Of a stretch of DNA of 64,000 bases, positions 27,895-36,185 are shown piece by piece (within the stretch, counting starts at the first letter, position 1; each line of letters starts with the position of its first letter). This DNA is from Streptococcus sp. S784/96/1 (GTDB lineage: Bacteria; Bacillota; Bacilli; Lactobacillales; Streptococcaceae). The notes beneath the pieces were generated by a model. The model was not told where the DNA came from and ran no database searches. It saw only the letters and a program-made list of their open reading frames with translations. The stretch covers positions 1-64,000 of the forward strand of contig NZ_CACVCC010000004.1 of the NCBI RefSeq assembly GCF_902729355.1, given 5' to 3'. The position numbers and the translations under genes are program-made.

Positions 27895-28512
27895 TCAAAA
27901 ATTAGTGATTTTCCGACACCAAAAATAGGTTCCTAACATGATGCCTTCATACAGCGCAAAAAAGAGGATGAAGCAATGCAAAAAGAACGTTTCTGGTAGA
28001 ACCCAAATGATAGGGTCAGTTGCTGGATTGAAAAGCCATGAGCTATCTCCTGGGAACAGAACCTGATGAAACAGTGTAAAGAAATTCTCAAACCCAATCA
28101 TCACTCCCATCAGACCAACAACTACTGGCACAAGTGCTGCTCCTAAAAAGACTTTTTGATGGAAAACTTTGTCTTTACCTTTGAAAAATAGTAGAGCAGG
28201 GACGATTGTCAATACCGCAATGATTTGAGCCAGATGAAAAAGCAGTTTCACATCTGCAAAGTGCTTGAGCCCACTCGCTGATGACGGAAAATCTGGCATA
28301 GCTAGCACCTGTGAAAAGGGACTAGTCAGATAAACCATAAGGACATTAAAATTATGCAACAGCTCTGCTTTGGTGATGATGACTTGATTCGTCAGTTTCA
28401 TCCAATCAACTTCCAAGGGATAAAGGAGCCAGGCTCCGTAAATCGTCCCCAGCACTGCCATTGCCAAAAGCCAAATAACAGTAAGATAAGCGTAGAATCT
28501 AGTTTTCATCAA
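27895..28512 (-). CDS. TIGR01906-family (DUF1461) integral membrane protein
   Basis: 205 aa with four membrane helices (about residues 8-32, 90-110, 120-143, 170-195) and an extracellular loop after the first containing [15 protein letters not shown], typical of TIGR01906 proteins of Gram-positive cocci. In Enterococcus and others this family has been tied to lipoprotein processing; whether that holds here is unknown. Overlaps the HAD phosphatase gene by 14 bp. Confidence 0.82.
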   Translation of the reverse strand: MMKTRFYAYLTVIWLLAMAVLGTIYGAWLLYPLEVDWMKLTNQVIITKAELLHNFNVLMVYLTSPFSQVLAMPDFPSSASGLKHFADVKLLFHLAQIIAVLTIVPALLFFKGKDKVFHQKVFLGAALVPVVVGLMGVMIGFENFFTLFHQVLFPGDSSWLFNPATDPIIWVLPETFFLHCFILFFALYEGIMLGTYFWCRKITNF

Positions 28513-29272
28513 ATGACCACTCCGCTAGGCTTTCTAAGACATGGGTCGGTGCAGTCGGTAAGGTCGGCACGTCTTCTTTTGCCGTAAACCCTGTCAAGAC
28601 AAGGAGGGTATCAATGCCGTTTTGGATGCCAGCCATGATGTCTGTTAGGTAATTGTCACCAACCATAACGGCTTCTGCTTTTTCAACACCAAGACGAGCT
28701 AATGCTTTGTCCATAATGATGGCGTCTGGTTTTCCAATAATAGCTGGTTTGACACGGGTCGCTGCTTCGAGAAGGGCAATCAAGGAGCCTGCTCCCGGTA
28801 AAAGACCACGCTCTGTTGGAATATTGAGGTCAGGATTGGTACCAATAAAATGCGCCCCTTTTTGTATAGCGAGGGTCGCCGTTACAAATTTTTCATAATC
28901 AACTGCCCAATCCAAGCCAACCACAACAAAGGCTGGATTTTCAGTATCTTCTACAAAACCAGCTTCATAAATGGCTGATTTGAGCCCTTCTTCCCCGATA
29001 ATATAAACGGTATTGCCAAGATTAGCATCTTTCATGTAATCAACCGTCGCCAGCGTCGCCGTATAAACCGTTTCAAGTGGTGTCTCAATCTCAAACTTGT
29101 CACGGAGCATGGCTTGTACCTGCTCTGGCGTGCGCGTAGTGTTATTGGTCACCAGCATATAGGGAATCTCACGCGCCTGCAAGTCTCGGAGAAACTGCTC
29201 CCCAGCAGGAATGCGGTCGCTCCCTTTATAAATCGTTCCGTCTAAATCAATTAAATATCCTTTGTATGTCAT
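28499..29272 (-). CDS. NagD-type HAD phosphatase (TIGR01457)
   Basis: 257 aa from ATG 29272 ([17 protein letters not shown]) with AAGGAGCTAAG upstream. HAD motif I DLDGT, motif II VTNNTT, motif III region [18 protein letters not shown], motif [20 protein letters not shown]. Class IIA cap between. Acts on small phosphorylated metabolites; in Firmicutes often next to the TIGR01906 gene as here. Confidence 0.92.
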   Translation of the reverse strand: MTYKGYLIDLDGTIYKGSDRIPAGEQFLRDLQAREIPYMLVTNNTTRTPEQVQAMLRDKFEIETPLETVYTATLATVDYMKDANLGNTVYIIGEEGLKSAIYEAGFVEDTENPAFVVVGLDWAVDYEKFVTATLAIQKGAHFIGTNPDLNIPTERGLLPGAGSLIALLEAATRVKPAIIGKPDAIIMDKALARLGVEKAEAVMVGDNYLTDIMAGIQNGIDTLLVLTGFTAKEDVPTLPTAPTHVLESLAEWSFDEN

Positions 29273-29282
29273 CTTAGCTCCT

Positions 29283-29735
29283 TTATAAATTTTTCCATTC
29301 CCAGTTGTCATCTTCTAAATAATAGTAATTCTCAGAAAGCGCCTCATCTTCAAAAATTGACAGCATCACATCGAAACCATCTGCCAACTGATACTGCTCC
29401 AATTCAGAACGTTTTACCCAGAAAACGTCACCTTCCTCAGAGGACTTAAGTTGTCCAGAAAAAGTATCCGTTTTGTACAAGAAAACAATATAACGATAAC
29501 CTTCCGGCATGGTGAACTGCTGATGTCCACACAGTTTAAGATCAGAAACGACTAAACCCGTCTCTTCATAAACTTCACGGACTGTTGAAGCAACAAAAGA
29601 CTCATTTGGTTCAATATGGCCTCCAGGAAAACAAATCCCTGGCCAATCATCCGATTTTCTAGCCATTACCAATATCTTATCATCATCGCTAACCATACAC
29701 ATATTAGCCAGAATCACACGTTCCTCTCTGGACAT
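29283..29735 (-). CDS. Nudix hydrolase (MutT-like)
   Basis: 150 aa with a complete Nudix box [24 protein letters not shown] (G-x5-E-x7-REVYEETGL). Related to the 8-oxo-dGTP diphosphatase group annotated in streptococci. Ends 11 bp before the HAD phosphatase start, so they probably share a transcript. A possible 42-codon ORF overlaps its 5' end. Confidence 0.88.
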   Translation of the reverse strand: MSREERVILANMCMVSDDDKILVMARKSDDWPGICFPGGHIEPNESFVASTVREVYEETGLVVSDLKLCGHQQFTMPEGYRYIVFLYKTDTFSGQLKSSEEGDVFWVKRSELEQYQLADGFDVMLSIFEDEALSENYYYLEDDNWEWKNL

Positions 29736-29842
29736 TCTTGATCCTTTTTATCAATTACATAGATTTCTGTAGAACCATCCGCCCAACCAATAATGGTTGC
29801 TCTGGCTATTTTTCGCTTGTTCTTTTTAATGCGTTTTGTCAT
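29714..29842 (-). CDS. Possible 42-aa small basic protein upstream of the Nudix gene
   Basis: Begins MTKRIKKNKRKIARATIIGW and continues [22 protein letters not shown], overlapping the start of the Nudix gene by 22 bp in another frame. Amino acid composition is plausible for a real protein and a promoter-like TATAAT lies upstream near 29950. The RBS is weak. Not recognised. Confidence 0.35.
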   Translation of the reverse strand: MTKRIKKNKRKIARATIIGWADGSTEIYVIDKKDQECPERNV

Positions 29843-29949
29843 CTTAGTCAAATACCGTTTCCAAACATGTTGATTCTACTACTGTACAGCTTCTATTTTG
29901 TAGTCATAACCGTTTGGCGTAGCAGTTTCTTAAAATGGTTACGAGTCAA

Positions 29950-30362
29950 TTATACCATAAGAGCTAGAAACAACAAAGGTAGCTTGCTCTAACATCTAGG
30001 ATACACAACACATGAAGAAAAGGCATGTACTCATTTTCTGACTACATACCTTTTTAAAATATTTTTACACTTTCGACATTTCAAGATGAATAATTCCCCG
30101 TTTTCATCATTAATTATAGCAAATATCGCTATAAAAGTTCCAGCCTAAGCTTAGAAAAAGGAGAGTTATGGGAAATCAATACTTCTAAATTTCAACTTCT
30201 GTCCAATCTCAGATAATATTTTCCTTTGCTCCGACAATCAACTAAAAAACGAATAAATGATTAAAAGTTTTCAATATCTAGGTATCATCACTCGTTTTTT
30301 TACTATTATTTTTATCATTCATACCTTCTAAATAACTTTTCCAAAAAAAGCTTGTTAGAATA
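29950..30362. other. Intergenic region between the Nudix and GH3 genes
   Basis: About 410 bp without a credible gene. It contains the putative Nudix promoter (minus-strand TATAAT near 29955), an imperfect hairpin AAAAGG-c-ATGTA / TACAT-a-CCTTTT (30014-30056) and the GH3 terminator (30243-30304). Confidence 0.5.
30243..30304 (-). terminator. Probable terminator of the HAD-GH3 operon
   Basis: Minus strand AAAACGAgtgatgat, long loop, atcatttatTCGTTTT, TT. The loop is long and the stem has wobble pairs, so confidence is moderate. Confidence 0.5.
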
Positions 30363-32150
30363 TTATTTTCTCCAAATATGCGTGTCAATCAAGCCACAAT
30401 AAGCATCAACTGGTGATACACCTGTAAAGTCGGATTCTCCCGATAATTTCTTAACTAAGGCTTCCATTGTACTTGGCATACCATCGTAAGCATTGATATA
30501 AGTTCCAACTTGTGGCATATCTGCAAGGGCAAATGGATGTTGCACTGAAACAACAATGGTTGGGACTTCGTGAACATAGAATGGCTGATCTGGCGTTCCT
30601 TTAGCAGCTGGCCAAATGATACGTTGTGTTGTTCCACCAGAATTGACATCCACAAGGTTGATAATCAAATCATAATTATCGGTGATTTGTGAAATAGGAC
30701 GTTTAGATGCATAAACATTTTGAATGGCTGCTGGATGTTCTTCTTCTGGCAATTTTTTGATGCGTTCTTCAGTATTTTCCCAGATAGAAACCTCATGTCC
30801 ACGCGCTTCAAGAAGCTCTTTAAGCGTATCTGATGCCCGTTTTTTACCTGAGTTAATTAGGGCTCCAAAGCCACCTTTATAACCGTCCACTTCTACTAAC
30901 AAGATACGTTTGTAGCGTTCTGGGGTCACTGGGAAAATACCTTCTTGTTTTGCTTTAACAAGCGTAATTGCTTTATCAGAAACCTCTGAAGCAATCGTCT
31001 TAGCTTCATCAGTACCAATCAATGCCAACGCTTCTTCCCTTGGAAGCATGATATCTTCACGACGACCTTCAAAGGTATGAAGCCCCAATTTTGCCTTGAG
31101 ACCTAGTGTACGACGAAGAGCATCATGAAGGCGTTCATCTGTCAACAAACCATTTTCATAGCCTTCTTTCATCCACTGCAAATCTTCATCTGGATCATTA
31201 AAGAATAAGAAGAGGTCACAACCTGCTTCAATAGCTGTAGGTAATAGTTCGCGACGTGGTAAGGACGCCGTCATCCCAACCATGTGCGAGGCATCCGTAA
31301 CGATTGCTCCATTGTAGCCTAACTCTCCACGCAAAAGTTCATCAAGAAGCGTTTTATTAAGCGAAGCAGGAAGCATATCATCCAAGTCACGTTCTGGGTG
31401 CATTTCCTTTTCAACATTAGGCAAGTGAATATGCCCAGCCATGATTCCTGGAAGTCCCGCTTCTGCCATTTCACCATAAATACGACCAAAGGTTTCCATC
31501 CATTCTGCTTTGGTCATCGGATTTGCCGCATAAGAAAGGTGATGATCACGCTCATCAATACCGTCACCTGGGAAATGTTTGGCAAACGGCATAATACCAT
31601 GTTCCATGATACCACGCATGTATTCCTTAGAAAGTGTCAACACTTGTTCAACATCTGCCCCCCAAGTACGGTTAGCAATAATAGGATTACGCCAGTTTCG
31701 ACTTAAATCCATAATCGGTGCAAACGACGCATTGCAGCCAACCGCTGAGGCTTCAAGCCCTGCAATACGACCAAGTTCGTAAGCGTACTTTGGATCGTTA
31801 GTAGCAGCAATTTTCACTTCATCACCAATTTTTGTACCATCTGTTATAGCACCATTACCACCAGACTCCGTGTTCGCTGCAATAAGCAATGGAATTTTTG
31901 ACTTGGTTTGTAAAATGTAGTTTTGGTCCCAAATGTCTGCTGCAGGTCCAGGTGCATAACGTACTGCGCCAATCTTATAGTCATTAAGCACACCTGTCAA
32001 ATATTCTTCGGTACGTAATCCCCCCATATTGACAAAGAGCTGACCAATTTTTTCATCCAAGGTCATATTAGCAATGGTTTCTTCCACCCATGCAATAGCT
32101 TTTTCATCTAAGTTATAAGGTTTTTTTGTTAAATCTACTAAATGTGTCAT
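30363..32150 (-). CDS. Glycoside hydrolase family 3, beta-N-acetylhexosaminidase-like
   Basis: 595 aa, no signal peptide, so cytoplasmic. N-terminal GH3 barrel with VEETIANMTLDEKIGQLFVN, KHFPGDGIDERDHHL (NagZ-like loop, with DHH in place of DSH) and nucleophile Asp in NGAIVTDASHMVGM; C-terminal beta-alpha sandwich from about residue 390 (SDKAITLVKAKQEGIFPV, DYDLIINLVDVNSGGTTQR). GH3 enzymes with this loop act on N-acetylhexosaminides or as phosphorylases. Second gene of an operon led by a HAD phosphatase and controlled by the glucuronate-type operator. Acting on hexosamine-uronate disaccharides is a reasonable but unproven guess. Confidence 0.85.
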   Translation of the reverse strand: MTHLVDLTKKPYNLDEKAIAWVEETIANMTLDEKIGQLFVNMGGLRTEEYLTGVLNDYKIGAVRYAPGPAADIWDQNYILQTKSKIPLLIAANTESGGNGAITDGTKIGDEVKIAATNDPKYAYELGRIAGLEASAVGCNASFAPIMDLSRNWRNPIIANRTWGADVEQVLTLSKEYMRGIMEHGIMPFAKHFPGDGIDERDHHLSYAANPMTKAEWMETFGRIYGEMAEAGLPGIMAGHIHLPNVEKEMHPERDLDDMLPASLNKTLLDELLRGELGYNGAIVTDASHMVGMTASLPRRELLPTAIEAGCDLFLFFNDPDEDLQWMKEGYENGLLTDERLHDALRRTLGLKAKLGLHTFEGRREDIMLPREEALALIGTDEAKTIASEVSDKAITLVKAKQEGIFPVTPERYKRILLVEVDGYKGGFGALINSGKKRASDTLKELLEARGHEVSIWENTEERIKKLPEEEHPAAIQNVYASKRPISQITDNYDLIINLVDVNSGGTTQRIIWPAAKGTPDQPFYVHEVPTIVVSVQHPFALADMPQVGTYINAYDGMPSTMEALVKKLSGESDFTGVSPVDAYCGLIDTHIWRK

Positions 32151-32159
32151 AATATTCTC

Positions 32160-32963
32160 CTATGCTAAATTATTCCAAAAATTAGAATGATACATTTCTT
32201 GGTCTACAGATGTCAATTTCCCTTCAGCAAAAGCATCTGCTACTTCATCAGCTAAAAGTTTCCAAGACTCAGCTTCTTTTCCAACAAGAATCGGATAAAA
32301 CGCAACGCCATTTTGTTCAGCAGCCGCCAAATCTCCCGGAGAATCACCAATCATCATCATGCGATTCGGATCATACCCTTGATTGATGAGTTCAGCAATC
32401 ACATCCTCTTTCTTACCTCGATCCTGACAATACAAATCATCTATATGGGGCATTAGGCCCTGTTCAACCCACTCTTCTTCAACTGCTTCCTTATTAGCTG
32501 AGCTAACCACAAAAACACGACCTAATGCGTGTAATTTTTGTAAGCCTGCAAGAGTTCCTTCAAATGCCAAAGCATCACCATCATAGGATTTGATTTGACG
32601 ATTGACTTCATTAGACCATTCTAAAGCTTTTTTTAAATCATCTGATGGATTCTGAGAAAGCGCTGCTTCTAAGCTAGCATTTGAGAGCGAACTCGTCGTC
32701 TCTACCCATTGTTTCAAGTGTTCAATATTGCCAACACCTGCAAATTCAAGTCCCATAACAAGTCCAACAAAACGGTTGACACCTCTCGTTTTAGAAAAAA
32801 GGTTAACACGGTCCCACTCTGCCAAAAAGGCATCTCTGTCTTTCACCTCAAAAACATCCGCTGCAATCGGACCAAAGAAAAGCTGGTGCTTATAAGTCAT
32901 GGTATCCATTGCACAACCATCAGAATCTACACAAAAAACAACAGTCTCTAATTTGCTTGACAT
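32160..32963 (-). CDS. HAD-superfamily hydrolase in the glucuronide regulon
   Basis: 267 aa from ATG 32963 (MSSKLETVVF), RBS GGAGGG upstream. Motif I is unusual: VFCVDSDGCAMDTM, i.e. D-S-D-G-C instead of DxDGT. Motif II VVSSANKEAVEEEW, motif III K in RGKKEDVI, motif IV MIGDSPGDLAAAEQNG. Probably a sugar phosphatase; substrate unknown. The promoter carries a perfect 19-bp palindrome shared with the kdgA, kdgK and GPH promoters, so it belongs to the same regulon. Confidence 0.85.
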   Translation of the reverse strand: MSSKLETVVFCVDSDGCAMDTMTYKHQLFFGPIAADVFEVKDRDAFLAEWDRVNLFSKTRGVNRFVGLVMGLEFAGVGNIEHLKQWVETTSSLSNASLEAALSQNPSDDLKKALEWSNEVNRQIKSYDGDALAFEGTLAGLQKLHALGRVFVVSSANKEAVEEEWVEQGLMPHIDDLYCQDRGKKEDVIAELINQGYDPNRMMMIGDSPGDLAAAEQNGVAFYPILVGKEAESWKLLADEVADAFAEGKLTSVDQEMYHSNFWNNLA

Positions 32964-32981
32964 CAAATCCCTCCTAAACTC

Positions 32982-33029
32982 TAAATCATCTGATGATTTA
33001 ATTATATCAAAACAAGAAAAAGCTGTCAA
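32982..33029 (-). promoter_or_regulatory. Promoter and operator of the HAD-GH3 operon
   Basis: Minus strand TTGACA (33029-33024), 17-bp spacer, TATAAT (33006-33001), then a perfect palindrome TAAATCATCTGATGATTTA at 32982-33000 just after the -10. Here the operator is downstream of the -10, unlike the other three sites. Confidence 0.85.
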
Positions 33030-33044
33030 TATAAAACATTAGAT

Positions 33045-33076
33045 AAAAAAGGTTAAAAGTCGTATGACCTTTAACC
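33045..33076 (-). terminator. Terminator downstream of the GH79 gene
   Basis: Minus strand GGTTAAAGGT, loop, ACTTTTAACC, TTTTTT. It lies about 245 bp after the GH79 stop, beyond a dispersed repeat copy, and just before the HAD-GH3 promoter. Confidence 0.7.
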
Positions 33077-33124
33077 CGATATTTATACTTAACAAAAATC
33101 AAAAATTACTTTTTTGATTCTTTA

Positions 33125-33232
33125 TAAAAAGGTGCGGACGCAAGCAACCTCCTACGGAGTTTCATTGCTACTTTTTGAGCCTAGGTCTCAAAAAGTCCGT
33201 TCTTATCAAGAGTAAACTCTTGATAAGAATAC
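33125..33232. repeat. Dispersed intergenic repeat, copy B
   Basis: Core CCTCCTACGGAGTTTCATTG, then hairpin ACTTTTTGAG-cctaggt-CTCAAAAAGT, then a second perfect hairpin TTCTTATCAAGAGT-aa-ACTCTTGATAAGAA (33203-33232). The first hairpin occupies the position of the hairpin in copy A but with different paired bases. Confidence 0.65.
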
Positions 33233-33319
33233 CACCATGGCGAAAGAAGCTCAGGAAAATCAAGCCATTTATTGATGCTTTATTTTACTTAAACTGCTAA
33301 TTTTGATTTTGGATGAGTA

Positions 33320-34846
33320 TTAAAGTATGATAAATGCACAAGAGGTTTTGGGGATAACAATTTCTCCAGCTTCCACTTTATTAGCTACAATTTCTGGTAA
33401 TTGATTTTCTGATGTTAATTCTAAAACCTTACCATTTAAAGTCATTTGCCTTGCACGTTTGTCCTTGTTCTCACCTTCTAGTAAATAAAGCTCTGCTTCT
33501 TTGTCCAGCTTAATAACCGTATCATTGACTTCTGAATTATTGATAATAAGGTAAGCTTTACCTTGTCTACCATCTTTTCTAGAATGCACAAAAATATGTG
33601 CCCCTTCTTGAATCTCAAAACCACTATCAAAAACTTCTGTCCCCATCAATCGGTTCCAAAGAAGAACAGCAAAATAGTTTGGACGAGGGTCAAACACCTC
33701 ACGAGCAAGGTAACCATAATCAGACGAAGCTAAAGTATTGTGGAAAATAACGCCATTTGCAAGAGTAGCAAAGCTACCTAATTCATTAAGAGTACGGAAA
33801 ACATCTAAGAAAGTCGAAGCCCAAGTATTGCCACCACCACCAGCATCTCCAGATTCAGTGACCCACATTTCTGCATTAGGGACATATCTATCTCTTAAAG
33901 GAAGGTAGGTCCTACAAAAATCAGAAGCAACTTCTAAATAATCTTCAGTGAGTGCCTCCTCAGGTGACCAATGCCCACTAGGTATAACAGAAGCCAAACG
34001 TTCAGAAACACCATTGTAATAGTGGTATGAAAAGATATCGAGTGGTACTTGAGTCCCTTCCATCAAATCAGAGCAATTAACGATTTGTCGCGCAACTTGT
34101 TCAATACCACCTGCTCCTTGTTCATCTTTTTTACCAAAAACAACATTGTCTCCACCAGTAGTGCTTGGACCGACCTTTAAACAATCTGGGTAATTAACCT
34201 CCAACCAACTAAAGAAAATATCTTGATCACGACGATAATGCTGCGCAGTGTAGCCTTCTGGAAAACCTGTATCTTCTAACATATTAGGTTCATTAGTAAA
34301 TTCAACAGCTTCGATAGGTACACCATAAGATTGACTGAGTGAAAAGATTTTCTCAGCCTCTCCAGGATGCCAAGGTTCTTCGGCTGAATGTAATCCTGGA
34401 CAATTTGCCATTGAAATCATAAGTTTGCCGTTGATGGATTTCACAAAATCAAGAACGCCAATCCACTGCTCTTTGGTTAAAACATTGAGATAGCCTTTCG
34501 GAACTTCCCCCTGATACTGCCCTTCAAAATCATAATAGGTTTTAGTAGACCAGGTACCAGAAACACGAACCCAAGCTTGTCCCAACTCCTTAGACAAATA
34601 GCGAAGCTTTTCATCATACAGATTAATTGGTGAATAAACCTGCATCAAATCCTTGTACATAGCTGCAATACCATCTTCTGATGGCTCTACGTAAAATTCT
34701 TCTTCGCCAGAAATCTGTTTATCAGAATAAGCTTTCCAAAATGTTCCACCTGTTACCTCTGCAAACTCAACATTATAAGAGACCAAGAGTGGGTTGATAT
34801 CTCGAAGTTTTTTTAAACTGTCTGGCTTAAGTGCAATTATTTCCAT
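33320..34846 (-). CDS. GH79-type beta-glucuronidase / heparanase-like hydrolase, cytoplasmic
   Basis: About 508 aa from ATG 34846 (MEIIALKPDSLKKLRD) with AGGGGTTACATA upstream. Clan GH-A barrel: acid/base Glu in VEFTNEPNM (about residue 186) and nucleophile Glu in EMWVTESGDAGGGG (about 331), spaced as in GH79 heparanases and beta-glucuronidases; C-terminal beta-sandwich from about 425. No signal peptide, so it acts on imported oligosaccharides or glycosides. No copy of the regulon palindrome was found upstream. Substrate (plain, 4-O-methyl or glycosaminoglycan-derived glucuronide) cannot be told. Confidence 0.75.
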   Translation of the reverse strand: MEIIALKPDSLKKLRDINPLLVSYNVEFAEVTGGTFWKAYSDKQISGEEEFYVEPSEDGIAAMYKDLMQVYSPINLYDEKLRYLSKELGQAWVRVSGTWSTKTYYDFEGQYQGEVPKGYLNVLTKEQWIGVLDFVKSINGKLMISMANCPGLHSAEEPWHPGEAEKIFSLSQSYGVPIEAVEFTNEPNMLEDTGFPEGYTAQHYRRDQDIFFSWLEVNYPDCLKVGPSTTGGDNVVFGKKDEQGAGGIEQVARQIVNCSDLMEGTQVPLDIFSYHYYNGVSERLASVIPSGHWSPEEALTEDYLEVASDFCRTYLPLRDRYVPNAEMWVTESGDAGGGGNTWASTFLDVFRTLNELGSFATLANGVIFHNTLASSDYGYLAREVFDPRPNYFAVLLWNRLMGTEVFDSGFEIQEGAHIFVHSRKDGRQGKAYLIINNSEVNDTVIKLDKEAELYLLEGENKDKRARQMTLNGKVLELTSENQLPEIVANKVEAGEIVIPKTSCAFIIL

Positions 34847-35255
34847 TATGTAACCCCTTTTATTCTGTGTGATCATTTCGATTTTATTTAGTGATTTTTT
34901 TCCTAATGTGGTGTGGGAGCCCTTTGGAGGCGGGAAATTAAGTTAACAAAGTCAGTGTCAAGGCCTCCTACCGAGTTCCATTTCTTCTTGGCAATCCTAA
35001 TTCTCCTCGCGCTCTCATTTTAAGCTCCGACTGAAAACTGTCCACTGGACATTTTCACTCTCTCGAACAATTAAAACTTAACCATTTTAGTGTTTTCACC
35101 ATTACGGAAAGTGCTAGTTGTTGCGACTTCATCGCTCGTAAGGATTGCAGAAAATATAGTATATGATACATGATGAAGCAATCATATGTAAATGAGAAAT
35201 AAAATGTAACTAATCTTAGGGTTGCTGACTATTTTTAAACTAAATGACTATATTG
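34847..35255. other. Intergenic region between uxuB-type gene and GH79 gene
   Basis: About 410 bp, no gene. Contains a degenerate repeat copy with CAAGGCCTCCTACCGAGTTC (34952-34985) that lacks the following hairpin. A clear GH79 promoter was not found; TTGACA near 34970 on the minus strand has no well-spaced -10. Confidence 0.5.
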
Positions 35256-35306
35256 TAAAAAGAGCGAGAAAAACGACTGAACCTGTTCATTGTTATCTCC
35301 CGCTCT
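35256..35306 (-). terminator. Terminator of the kdgA-uxaC-uxuA-uxuB operon
   Basis: Minus strand AGAGCGGGAGA, a loop that itself holds GAACAGGTTC, TCTCGCTCT, TTTT. Confidence 0.8.
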
Positions 35307-35329
35307 AACAGCGGATGAGTTACCCTAAA

Positions 35330-36169
35330 TTACACCCCTGAATAAGCTGAGAAGCCTCCATCAATTGGCAGAACAACTCCATTCACGAAACTAGCAAGAT
35401 TTTCATCAGCTAAGAAGAAGATTCCCCCAACCAATTCTTCTGCTTCTCCGAAACGTCCCATTGGTGTATTGCGCAAAATTTTCTCCGCACGGGCTGATGG
35501 TGTGCCATCTTCATTAAATAGCAGAGCGCGATTTTGATTACTTACTAAGAAACCTGGTGCAATGGCATTGCAACGAATACCAACTTGCGAGAAGTGAACC
35601 GCTAACCATTGGGTAAAGTTAGAAATTGCAGCTTTCGCTCCTGAATAAGCTGGAATTTTTGTCAATGGTGTGTAAGCATTCATACTTGAAATATTGATGA
35701 TGTTTGCGCCAGGGCGGCCAACCATATCTTGCGCAAATACTTGTGTTGGTAAAAGCGTTCCAAGGTAATTGAGATTGAAAACAAATTCAATTCCAGACTT
35801 ATCTAAATCAAAGAAAGTTTTGGTTCCTTCTGGCAAGTCTGTAGCATGAAATTCATTATCCGTTGTTGCTTTTGGATTATTTCCGCCAGCACCGTTGATC
35901 AGAATATCTGTAGGTCCGAGGTCTGCAAGCACAGCTTTACGCACTTCTTCCAAGTTTTCTTTCTCAAGAACGTTAGCTTTATAGGCTTTAGCTATACCTC
36001 CTTCAGCATTAATCTCATCTGCAAATTTTTGAGCTGCTTCTTGATTAAGGTCAAGCAGAGCAACTTTAGCGCCAGCTTTGGCAAATTCTTTAGCAAAGAA
36101 GCCACAAAGTACACCACCAGCTCCTGTTACAACAACGACCTTATCTTTAAATTCAATCACTTTAGACAT
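35330..36169 (-). CDS. SDR-family D-mannonate (fructuronate) oxidoreductase
   Basis: 279 aa from ATG 36169 (MSKVIEFKDKVVVVTGAGG). Classical short-chain dehydrogenase: cofactor loop TGAGGVLCGFF, NGAGGN, catalytic Ser in INISSMNAYTP and Tyr/Lys in YSGAKAAISN. Interconverts fructuronate and mannonate with NAD(H). Gram-positive glucuronate operons use this SDR instead of the long-chain E. coli UxuB; the role is inferred from its place after uxuA, uxaC and kdgA. Confidence 0.88.
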   Translation of the reverse strand: MSKVIEFKDKVVVVTGAGGVLCGFFAKEFAKAGAKVALLDLNQEAAQKFADEINAEGGIAKAYKANVLEKENLEEVRKAVLADLGPTDILINGAGGNNPKATTDNEFHATDLPEGTKTFFDLDKSGIEFVFNLNYLGTLLPTQVFAQDMVGRPGANIINISSMNAYTPLTKIPAYSGAKAAISNFTQWLAVHFSQVGIRCNAIAPGFLVSNQNRALLFNEDGTPSARAEKILRNTPMGRFGEAEELVGGIFFLADENLASFVNGVVLPIDGGFSAYSGV

Positions 36170-36185
36170 AACATTCCCTTTCTTA

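Noticed and set aside
33203-33232. Perfect 14-bp inverted repeat as a terminator of the GH79 gene
   Set aside because: No T run on either side; treated as part of the dispersed repeat. The proper terminator is at 33045-33076.
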